From contig NW_019775825.1 of the NCBI RefSeq assembly GCF_001039355.2, positions 1 through 63,255 of the forward strand: a stretch of DNA of 63,255 bases, given 5' to 3'. Origin of the DNA: Lingula anatina (Eukaryota; Brachiopoda; Lingulata; Lingulida; Lingulidae). Positions 34,423 through 46,789 of this stretch are shown here, in pieces. The notes under the pieces were generated by a model, which made no database searches, was not told the origin of the DNA, and saw only the letters and a program-made list of their open reading frames with translations. A program made the position numbers and the translations under genes. How positions within the stretch are numbered: the first letter of the stretch is position 1; every line of letters starts with the position of its first letter.

Positions 34423-36704
34423 TTATCTAAAAGGAGAAATGGATGAAGATTTAAGACAAGAACAATCTCATGAAGTACTGTATTTAATTCAACAATGTCA
34501 ACCGTATCATCAGTATGCAGTTACAGTATTTCCGAAACTATGAAGTATTTTTTTTCTAATGTCGTTGGCTAATTAAGTAAATATTGTGATACACTCATAT
34601 ATGTATTCAGTGTGAGTTCTGTCTTTATTTCGCACCATAGGCCTATCAACGTCAAATAAACTGTTTCTTTTATCATAACGAAGTGAGTTCACATTTATGA
34701 TTTTTCGTGTCAATGGGATTTTCAAGGAAACAATAGTGAATTCTTATATTAACGGCTTCGACCTATTGTAAACAGAGTGTCTAATGTCCCGTATTTTAAA
34801 GCTTAGCCTACATAAATCTAATCACCGTAGTGAGTGCAAAGGCAAGGGTCACATATACCTAACACTGCAAAATTACGATCCATCAATCAGTTTTTTTGAG
34901 TCAATCTTGTATTTTTAAAGGTAGCAACTGGCGAATTACACACGTGACTGTAAAAATTAGAAATTTATAGAATTCGAGAACTGATTTCAGAATCGAAATT
35001 TTAGTTTCAGTTTAGGACAGACTATGCCCTGGTGATAAATGGAAAATTGGTGAAATTCACAGGTTTGAATTTTGATACAGTATAATATTGATACAGTATA
35101 TAAACACCTAGCACACTTTGTATGGATTTGACCTGGAGGCCTTTTCCCCCTCTCTCCACTATTCAACCCTTTAGCAGTCTAAGTTACTTATGTAAATGAA
35201 GTCGACTTTCGCCACTAGAACCCGTTAAAACCCGAGAAATCCATTTAATTTTGTGTATATCTCTGCCGAATTCAACTAGCCGCGTCCAAAACGTGGGTGG
35301 TATTAATTAATGGCACACACGATCACGGTTTTTATGCATATTGTCAAATTTTGCAAACAAGAATTACACCGTCTGCAAGTTCAACCAGTGAAGCTTTAAG
35401 ATTTCTGTCTCGTTGCATTTTTGCATCGAATTCAGATTAAGAAAGAAAAGGCGTATTCATTAACGTTTTAACAAGGTAGTGGGAGACACGGCAGGGAACT
35501 GCTGTTATATTACCCATTTATAAATATAAAATATTTGAATGCAATTTAGAAACTAGAAAAGCACTCAGAATGCGCACAACTCCGCTAAGGCAGCCAGTTC
35601 TCATCATCAATTAATTACATAAGGAATTGCCCACAAAATCTAATCGTTTCTAAGTGAGCGTATTTCTGACCTATCCTGAATTTTTAAAAATCCGCCATTA
35701 CTTTTAGAGCTAACTGTTGACTAACGGATAGACAAGGGCCGATCCAGGATTATTTGAAGGGGGTTCCGCGGATGCGAAGCCGACCCTTCCACCCTTTCCC
35801 CCGTTGGCGTGGGGTTCGGGGCCCGCAGAAGGGCTCCGAATTTTTTGGTATTTTAGAGGGCGAACGGTGCCATTTGGTGCGGTTTAGAACTATGATTCAG
35901 CTGGTCAAAATTCTAATTTCAAGAGGGGGCCATTAGCGTTTTTTTCAAAAATCGAATGGAGGGTCAGAATCACCTGACCCCTCCCCCTAAATCCGCCACG
36001 GGATAGACAGTGGTAACGTACAATGCTACTCTAGCTGTGAATAGATGAATTTGTTTCACATTGTGTTTTGGCTTTTCAAATGCGTAATGGAAATATTGGA
36101 GCGATTTTTAATAATGGTACGCGACGTTATACAGATGTTACTTAAGTGCACCGTCTGTAGGCCTAGCTTGTATGGCCAATTCAAAGATTTTACTGTGCTG
36201 GCACAACCAGACGGCATAAGTAGCCAGAATTGCGTGACAATTAATAAAAAGAGCCTTCAGTGCTCTTTGAAAATCTGCCTCAATAAAAGTCCTCACCGTC
36301 AGGTACTGTAAAAACCAATAGAAGGCGGTTTCTCTTGGGGATAAGATGGTGAAGTAATTTTCCACAAGAATACTGTTCACGTTAGACTCCCGATAGTCAC
36401 GCTATATGGCAAGCTCGGAGGGGAAGGCTTAGGGGAACAACAAACGGCATTTATCACCATGAATTATTAAAACCATCCGCGTTTGGAAATGTTCTTAAAA
36501 ATCTCATTTTTTATGTATACATACCCTACAAAGTTATTATCTTTCCGAATTAATACTTTTAATAGACAATAAAACCACCTGAAATGTACAGGAAGTAATG
36601 GCGGTCCAGGTGACGGGCATTTAGAAATAAATCAATAAATAAAGGGGGCTCGATACGTTGGAGTATTTTCCTTATCCTTTTCAATAATGCAGTAATAAAC
36701 ATTA
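34423..36704 (+). repeat. 2.3 kb direct duplication, unit 2
   Basis: Second copy of 32153-34415, beginning two bases after the N at 34421. Low divergence and the N at the join suggest either a recent tandem duplication or two haplotypes of one locus placed end to end. Confidence 0.95.
35735..36000. mobile_element. hAT-like MITE, copy 2
   Basis: The same insertion as 33448-33713, with the same flanking GGATAGACA (35726-35734 and 36001-36009). It was copied together with the surrounding DNA and is not an independent insertion. Confidence 0.75.
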
Positions 36705-37358
36705 TTAGAGATAATGCTGCCATATTAAAAATACATCGGGGTTAATTTTGCTAATTCGAGATGATAAAGCAGTAGGCCTTGCATTGTGGGGGGTGGAAAC
36801 TGTAATCTGTGACGGTCGGGATCACGTCACACTGTCCACCGGAAATGCCAGACACCAATTAAAAAAAAAAAAAAAAAACTAGTGATAATTACCAACGTTA
36901 CATGGTCACATCACATCCTAGGAAGCGTTACTGCACTATTATGGAATCCCTACTTAACTAAGCCAAAAGAGTAACTAATGCGTTTTTGTGTGCGTGTGTG
37001 TGAAACTGGGGCATGGGAATATGCTTGAAATATTTACTTCTAATTTCAGTAAAGAGGTGAAACAATGACTGTATTTAATGGAAAAACGTAATTAGGGGTT
37101 TGTGATTTGTTGTCAACCATGCCAATATCTTGCTGACAGTTGCCTGGAGTACCAACGGCATTGTTCCACCTGATAATAATCAGGCTCGTGAGGGGGTGGG
37201 TGGGAAGGGGTCAAACACACCACCCTTTTGGCCAATTCATTTTGGGTTTTACGGTACCAAGGTGTCGTTTATTGAAACCTCTCACATGAATAACATAAAT
37301 TATAAAATTCATGCCCAATAGAATGAGAAAAATCACAAACAAAATAGAATAGAAGACA
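36705..37358. other. 3' flank of TAF1B
   Basis: No gene is seen. A poly-A run lies at about 36861-36878. TTTATT at 37268-37273 reads AATAAA on the minus strand, 85 bases past the TAF1B stop, and is the likely TAF1B poly(A) signal. Confidence 0.5.
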
Positions 37359-38238
37359 TCAACGTTTAATTATGAATTTTTTTAACAATCTCATTCGTCT
37401 CTGCTGACTTTTCTTGTCAAGGTCTTCTTGTGCAATAATATAAACAAATTCTAGTTCTTCGATCTCCTTCTCCAGGGTCTTTTTATCACACTCAATTATC
37501 TTACAGCAAACATCAGTCAACCACAAGTAAGACCTATGCCTGTGAGCCTCTTTCAATCCGGGATCATTATACAGAACATAACGCTCATTAGCTCTCAGCA
37601 GTGTTTGTGCCAAGTCTTGCAACTCATTCATGGTAATCTTATCCTTGGGGGCAGTTTTACCACCTACAGTTGACAGTATGGCCTCCTGCATTTGTCTCTT
37701 CCTTGGCACAGAGCCACAGTGTTTTTTCTTCCGGACTCTTTTTCTACTGTCCTGTGAGGCAAACATATCCACCCCACTGCCCTCCTCTTCCTCCTCCTCC
37801 TCTGAATCCTCAGCCTCCAAGGCACTGGATATGGTGAAGTCGGACAGACCCTGTTTCTCCAGTTCTTCTAAGAACTCTGCATCCTCTATCAAATACTTCA
37901 GACTACAAACGCTGAAGTCTTTTTCTTTACAAGTGTCAGCTGACCCAGTGGTCAGTTCTGAATGCTTGGTGGACGCAGGAGAGGTTAGCGATGGGGGATC
38001 AATGGTTGGCTGAGGATCCGTTAGGTTGAGTCTTTCCATCAAAATTGTGAAGGGCATCTGAATGGCCTCCCTAGCTTCTTTACGCAGACTTTTCCCTGAA
38101 ATAATAATAGGAATGATGAAAGGGAAACTGCCATTGTAAATTTTATATAATTTGAAATAACCCCAGACTTAACAAAATTATATTGTTTAAAGATATTTAT
38201 AGTACATAAAAGGCCTTGAGGTCTATCATAATTCTAAC

Positions 38239-38289
<51 letters not shown>

Positions 38290-41200
38290 GGTTTATGTGG
38301 GATATCATTTTACTGACATACTGGCATTGGTTAACTTGCATTCATTTCCAGAATGGCACACACACAGTGGCACCCCACCCAAACCACTTTGCTACACAGC
38401 AGTCAATGGCCATTAAACATATATCCAACCTTTCACAGTTCTCAATGTCTTTAAGGGATTAAAAAAGCCTTATGCATCTAGAAATTATTTTTTTAGTTCT
38501 TGGAAATCAATATAAACTTAATGGACTTTCTCTGAATCAAAATGCCTTCAAGAAAGACACTTTCTACCATAAAGCTAATGCCACACAACCCTGACTGGTG
38601 TCTTCTTTGTATGTCAAAACATAAATTTTTTTGAAATACCTCCAACAGTGGGAGCCAAACTGAAATTAAATAAACCGAGGTAACTATTTGCTATCTCACT
38701 CTTTCTACTTCTTAAGGCAGAATTTTAACACTTACTTTTTAGGTTTCTCTGCCCACCGAGTTGTGCTCCCTGAATTCTACAGTCGTGATATGCCAGACAT
38801 CCACTTATATTGGAAGTAAGCTGAACTTCTCTGAAATGGATAAAAATTGTCAACAACTCTGGTAAATATACAGACACCGAAGTGTACAGTGTGAATACAA
38901 TATATGACCATGGTCTTTGTTGCAATAAAGAATGTAGTTTATAAAAACCAAGAGGCCTTAAGGTAATCAATGTGCAATAAAACTAAATTTTCTATATTTA
39001 TTCATTCTTAATTCTTTTTTATGGTAGATAAACATTTAAATAAATACACAAATTAAGTGGCCTTGAACTTGAACTACGCCATAGTTGTTGTTAGTACCTT
39101 TCATTACTAGGCAGAGAAAATGTCGACTGTTTGACTGACAATTTTTTTTCCATGTAGTGCACCCAGTCCTCCCATATAAACAGAGGCTGCTCTGGAAAAG
39201 AAATCCAAATGTGAAAATATTTAGACACATAAATCTGAGGTCAATGCCTTTCACACCACGTGCTGGATCAGTGCTCTTGCACTCTAGCCTACCTTGCTCA
39301 CCGAACAGAATCAAATAACTATATTCAGTAAAGAAATGTGACTCAAGGCTGTGAAAGCACCTATGCCAGGACAGGTGACATTTCCTTAATCAACAAGCAA
39401 ACCTGGATTTATTAAGTTACTTGAAAATTTTTGTAACTTCTCCAATTTTTTTTTTATGAAATGCAAATTTTCAAAAGTGTTCATGTAGAAACATGATAAG
39501 CAGTTTAAAATATCATCTTTGCCTTTCAGAGCTGTACGCAAGGAGGGTTCAGGAGATATGGAGAGAAAAAAACCTTTTGGGTGGAAAAAGTCCACTCTAA
39601 ATCCGACTTTGATTTATGATTTATGCCACTTTACAAGCTGTATCCACTAAAGGGGTAAAAGAAACCCCTCACTGAAGGCCTAAGGTAAAACTCACTTGGT
39701 TGAAGTATGTCTGATAATCTTGTAGCATACCGAGACAATTCTCTGAAAAAAAAAACATTGCTCTTTATTTTCATTTTTTTGTGGTGAAATGTAAGCATTT
39801 AAGCAGTTGAAATTATGTTTCACGGAGAATAGAATTTTATGTTAAATTTTTGGACTTAAGTGCCTTTCATAATTTTGAGTGTTGATTTCTAATGAAATGA
39901 TACATTTTACTAAAAGTTAAGTAACAAAATAGCCAGTTATATATATATAAAAAAACTCCTGAAGATCTGACCAACCTTTCTGTGTGATCATCAAGTCCAA
40001 GTAATAGTTTAAGGATAATGACTATGTATGCCATGGCAACAGCTTCATAATTGGGAATGCTGTGCTTTATACTCCCTTTGCCATTTTCATTCCCCCTGCA
40101 GAAAAACATATGTAATAGCATACAAAGCCTTCTTAAAGGGATAATAACTCTTCGTTTTGGCCAAAAAATTAATTTTCCTGGAGTAAAGAACAATTTCCCC
40201 ATACTTACCAATGGTTAATGAATCCATTTTTTACATTCAAAGTAAGTCCCTGGTTTTTTTCTAAAAAGTTTGGTTTTTTGTTAAAATCTCTTAAGAGATT
40301 ATAACAGAGTATAGCCATCAATGGAGGTCACGTGGTTTGAAGACAAGCTGAGATATCAGAATAATAGCTATAACTGCTGTTTTTGTCGTAAAACAGAATA
40401 TATTATATTTCTATGAGTTATTCACAATGTTTTTATTGTGAAATATAGACCTTATCCCTTTAATTAAAATCATATTGTTAAAAGTGTAATGGCAACAGTT
40501 ATTTTAAGCCTCAATTTTGAACTCCCAACAAGGGGGTACATGAAGTTTATTGTTTATTGAAACCCTGACATTTCGTCTCCTTCACGTTACTTATGCCCCA
40601 ATTCAGCTGATTTTAGTGTGCATCGGAAGGCACGCCAAAGCAGTGCATAAGTAAACTCAGCACCTGTGCTACATTTCATGGGCTCATGTGAAACTAAGAA
40701 CCAAGCCAAGTTATATACTTACTTGGTTCAGATATTATTTTGAGTGCAATGTGAAAGAGAAAAAAAGAGGAAAAAATATCATTGTTATCAATGGACTCAA
40801 TGTAGTTTCGTCTTGGGAGTTCAATGCCCTTGATCACAAGTTATGACACACCCACAATACGCGTGACATTTTACATTACATGCCAGAGAGCTAAATAAAC
40901 ATTTCCAAGCACTCCCTTTCAGCAAAAGCTGCTAAAACCATTATTTGTAATAATCATGTAATATCCCCACTGGGTCATATTTACTGATAACCCCAATCAG
41001 GCCAGTAACATTGATTCCACTGCCAAGTTTGAAGGCCAATGTCAGTAAACAGAGAGCTTACCTGAAGTGAACCTGCTTCAGTGTAGTTTTGTACAGGCGT
41101 CTCACCATAGCATGTAGCTCACCTGTTAGAAATAACAATAAAAAGTTGAAAAAACAGCATAGCTGCCAAATGGGCCAACACACACATATATCAAAACTGA

Positions 41201-44200
41201 TAGAATCAGTAACTAGTGACAGTCTTAAATGATAAGCAGCCAGTACAATTTTCAAATGTAAAAGTAAAAATTTTCCATTCCCCCATAAGGCAATAAGAAG
41301 TTGGTACTGATATTACTTGTCCTAGTTTTTTAGTTTAAAATGCATGAACTATACAGTAATGCCTAGAGTTGGAACCTCAAGATGAAAGGCCAAGCACTGC
41401 ATTCATAGAAGAAGTCTATTTATTGTGAGAAAATTATTGCCAGACAATAATATTCAATTAGCAAAGTGGGAAATGATTTAGACTAATCTCACTGGCTTGC
41501 AGAAATATAAATAATTTTAATGTTAATAAAATATCCTGGGGTAAGGGGTATTTTTCTCTAACTTTCCAACAAAAGACTCTCCATTTTTGATAGTATTTAG
41601 CACTGCATAGACAATGATAGTCTACTGACTGCGAGACAAATTTACCATGCTGTAACGAATGACAATATTATTCAATTAGCAAATTGCAAAACAATTTAAT
41701 GATTTATTACACTGATTTGCAGAACTATAAATAATTTAAATGTTGAACGTGATTTTCCTTAAAACTTCCAACCAGATAAATGAGAAATCATTATCAGACA
41801 TCATGAGCATCATGAGCTGTCCTACCAGGTAAATTCATTTCCATGACATATCTACTCAGAAGAATATGCACATCCACGTCTGGTACATTCTTCAGTTCCA
41901 GAAACAAGGCCAGTCTACCAGTATTGTACCTGATCCTTTCAGCTGTGGGAATGGTCTGAAATCACCATTCGTCACTCAATACATACATAGTCTAGACAGA
42001 CATGTGACCAAGCAAAATACAGGGATGAGACTGCCATTTAGTGAAAAAGGTCTGAAAAAATGGTTCACCTCCCCAACCCCTTCTGCATCGATCTCAAGAA
42101 AGATATTTTGGGCTTCCAGAAAGTCAGAAATCCACCAACAGTCTGACATATCTCATCCCCTTTTTAGGCCCCATTCAGAATGGTTGATCCAAGTACTAAC
42201 TGATCCGCCGACTAAATATGGCAGACCATAATTCAAAAGCGATGTCGCTGATTCCTGATGGTCTCCATGCCTCCACACACACTGTTGCTGCAAGGGCCAA
42301 GCAATTAAACCTCAGTGCAGAGATTTAATTCGTTTAAAGATGCGTGTGGAGTAGGGGAGACCATCAGGAATTGGCAGCATCACTTTTGAACTGTGGTCAG
42401 CCATAATTAGTCGGCGGATCAGTAAATACTCGGATCATGCATTAAGAGGGGGTCTTGGATATATATATAAATGTAAAATATGTATGACACTGTACTGAAC
42501 TGTTTTGGGTGCTATCTAAATTTAATAACATTACAAACAAGGCAGCAAAGCTGTCAAATGTACAGACANTACATATATCAAAACTGATAGAATCAGTAAC
42601 TAGTGACAGTCTTAAATGATAAGCAGCCAATACAATTTTCAAATGTAAAAGTAAAAATTTTCCATTCCCCCATAAGGCAATAAGAAGTTGGTACTGATAT
42701 TACTTGTCTTAGTTTTTTAGTTTAAAATGCATGAACTATACAGTAATGCCTAGAGTTGGAACCTCAAGATGAAAGGCCAAGCACTCATTCATAGAAGAAG
42801 TCTATTTATTGTGAGAAAATTATTGCCAGACAATAATATTCAATTAGCAAAGTGGGAAATGATTTAGACTAATCTCACTGGCTTGCAGAAATATAAATAA
42901 TTTTAATGTTAATAAAATATCCTGGGGTAAGGGGTATTTTTCTCTAACTTTCCAAAAAAAGACTCTCTAATTTTTGATAGTATTTAGCACTGCATAGACA
43001 ATGATAGTCTACTGACTGCGAGACAAATTTACCATGCTGTAACGAATGACAATATTATTCAATTAGCAAATTGCAAAACAATTTAATGATTTATTACACT
43101 GATTTGCAGAACTATAATTAATTTAAATGTTGAACATGATTTTCCTTAAAACTTCCTGTTAACCAACCAGATAAATGAGAAATCATTATCAAACATCGTG
43201 AGGAGCTGTCCTACCAGGTAAATTCATTTCCATGACATATCTACTCAGAAGAATATGCACATCCACGTCTGGTACGTTCTTGAGTTCCAGAAACAAGGCC
43301 AGTCTACCAGTATTGTACCTGATCCTTTCAGCTGTGGGAATGGTCTGAAATCACCATTCATCACTCAATACATACATACATAGTCTAGACAGACATGTGA
43401 CCAAGCAAAATACAGGGATGAGACTGCCATTTAGTGAAAAAGGTCTGAAAAAATGGTTTACCTCCCCAACCCCTTCTGCGTCGATCTCAAGAAAGGTATT
43501 TTTGGCTCCCAGAAAGTCAGAAATCCACCAGCAGTCTGACATATCTCATCCCTGAAAAGTATCACTTTTTAGGCTCCATTCAGAATGGTTGATCCAAGTA
43601 CTAACTGATCCACCAACTAAATATGGCAGACCATAATTCAAAAGCGATGCCGCTGATTTCTGATGGTCTCCATGCCTCCACACACACTGTTGCTGCAAGG
43701 GCCAAGCAATTAAACCTCAGTGCAGATATTTAATTCGTTTAAAGATGCGTGTGGAGTAGGGGAGACCATCAGGAATTGGCAGCATCACTTTTGAACTGTG
43801 GTCAGCCATAATTAGTTGGCAGATCAGTAAATACTCGGATCATGCATTATGAAGGGGTCTTGGATATATATATAAATGTAAAATATGTATGACACTGTAC
43901 TGAACTGTTTTGGGTGCTATCTAAATTTAATAACATTACAAAAAATTCATAATAATAAAATGCATGTGACTTCTTTACCAGTATAGTACAATGTTCAACT
44001 ATAGTAATTATTATTGATAATCAAGCAACCTGAAAGGCCAAATCTATTTATACATCAAATCTAGGCGAAAGACATGTAATACCCAAATTATCAAACAAGT
44101 GGACTATTTTTGTCTTTTTTGGACCTTTAATCACTTCATTAATCCATACTATAAATATATCTTTATGTCTTCTTTTTGCCTTTAATCACTTCATTAATAC

Positions 44201-46730
44201 ATACTAAAAATATATCTTTGTCTTCTTTTGGCCTTTAATCACTTCATTAATACATACTATAAATATATCTTTATGTCTTCTTTTGGCCTTTAATCACTAT
44301 AAGTATACCTATCTTCAGTGGGAAATAAACATAATAATTATCATGTTTTGAAGAAGACATGATAAAAAATGAGCCTAATTTGAAAAAAAAAAAAAAAAAA
44401 AAAAACATAATAAAATGTACATCTTCAGTTGACATTCAGTTGATATACCATCACTAGGTTTCTACAATATACGTCACGTATGTACGTTTTTGCTAATTTA
44501 TGATATTTTAAACAGAATAAATGGCAGAATATTATTTCACCTCAGTGGGTGTTGCACACTTCAGTTTGCCCTTTCCCCGTTTTCTGATTAACTGACCACA
44601 GGAATGTGAATGTTTTGTGAGTCCAAAGGTCAGTCTAAAGTACGATCATTTTAAGGATGATTACTAACCAAAACAATTTTTCAGTTAAACAGACTTTCAA
44701 GGCAGAGAGGAAAAAAAACTGCTGGCAATACTCCACGAGATGAACTTTCCATATTTTTTTCTTCATGCCCAAAGTCAGCCCAGGTTTTCATGGTTACTAG
44801 CCATGTGGTACAATTAAACCATGCGTCTGAAACTGATTCTTACCTTGCAACTAAAAGTCTGAGAGTCGTAATTCTGTAACTTAAAATCTGCTGGAAAGTA
44901 TTTTGTAACGTTTACAAAAGGTATCCTATCTTCTTTAATCCACCTGAAAATATAACACAGGAACTTGGAATATTCACTTAAAGGGATAACAACTGTTCAT
45001 TTTGGCCAAAAAAAATGAATTTTCCTGGGGTAAACGGCAATTTTCCCATACTTATCAATGGTTAATGAATCCATTTCTACTTTCAAAGTTAGTCCCTGTT
45101 TTTTTTTCTAAAAAGTTTGTTTTTTTTTGTAATAATCTCTTAAGAGATTATTACAGAGTATAGCCATCTATGGAGGTCACGTGGTTGGATGGCTAGCACA
45201 GATCTAGATTTCAGATTTACTGCCATAACTGCCATTTTTGTGGTAAAATAGAATATACGTTATAGTTGCTTGAGTTGTTTACAATGTATTTATTGTGAAA
45301 TATAGATATCTCACGAAGAGTTGTTATCCCTCTAACTTTTGATCACACTACTGTAGCACCTTTTTGACATTGCGTTCGGTTTTTGGATATATTTCACATT
45401 TGATTTTGAACATTTTTGACAACAGTGCACTGTGTCATGTACCACACCTGTGCAAGTGCACTGATTGACCCCCAAAACTGTCAGGTTCAGGTTGGTGGTA
45501 CCACAACCCCCAAGGTGCTGCCACCTACACGTACCTCACAAAATCAGAGGCCACAACTTGACACTTGCTGTACAGTAATCCCAGATAGCAGAAACTTATA
45601 GTCAGGGTTAGAGTCATCTTCTCTATCCTGTATGTCGTTTTACTGTGCTACAAAAGACAACCAAACAGTTTAAACAGTGTACACTTTTGAAAATAGCTTC
45701 CTGGTGTTGGCATATTTACTATACAGAAACAAGGCAGCAAAGCTGTCAAATGTACAGACAAAAAGCAGACAATAACNCACTCACACATGCATGCATAAAC
45801 AAATAAAATGGGTTATATATGGCCTCTTTGTATTCCCACAAATGAAACAGTAGCTGAATTGTTTGTAAATAATAACAGCTTATGCTGACTCATTACATCC
45901 TGATACCTAGGATCATTAGTCTTATCTAATATCTACTTTTAATCCCTAAGGTCATAATATTTAATACAGGCAATGATTTGTTACAATGTCAAAGTAAGTT
46001 TTCAAGACAAATCATTAGTGAGGTTACTAGTATATAATTAAAGCAGCCCTGATTGGCCCAATCTTGATCTATACTGTGTTAGTTGTTTACTTGATGTGAA
46101 TGATGGTTACAATGATTGTGGTAATTTGGGATGGAGGACACATATTTATCTAAAGCACTAGATCTGTGCATTTATGTTTTCTGTCATACCTTGGCAACTC
46201 TTTTTGGTAAAACTTTCCCCTGTTCCTCATTCTGCTCCTCGCCTCCTTCAACCCTGTCATCCTCATCTTCCAAACTGGACCCACTCCCAGAAGACTCTTC
46301 CTCCTCATCACCCTCCTCCTCCTCCTCAAGGGGGTTGTCTTCAGCATAGAACTCCTCATTCTGGAGGGTTTCTTGAAGTTCCTGGTAATTTATGTTATAA
46401 AAAATATGAAAATACTAATCTCATGATACAACTTTGTTGCAAGAATGTGTCAATTTCAAGAAAAACAAGATATTTTAATCTCTGTAACATTGACCGTCTA
46501 GCCTTATACTTCTACTTAAAAGAGCATGTTTAAACAAGACCATGATTATCAAAAATGTTTCATTACATCACACTCATGTTCACCCTTGACCTGTACTGCA
46601 TGTTTACAGGTAACCCAAGACAACTTTCACCTCAAACAGACACATCTTTGATTGTCCACAAGGTCAAATAAAAAAAGACCAAAATTATTTTTTAAAAACT
46701 TTCATTTCAATATTAGAGCCATGGCAGCAA

Positions 46731-46789
<59 letters not shown>

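Larger units (their letters stand above)
41184..42537 (+). repeat. 1.35 kb direct duplication inside TAF1B, unit 1
   Basis: Matches 42571-43942 with low divergence and contains the duplicate exon 41826-41955. It is followed by 'ACAAGGCAGCAAAGCTGTCAAATGTACAGACA' in 42536-42568, a stretch also found at 45727-45760, and then the N at 42569. Confidence 0.95.
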
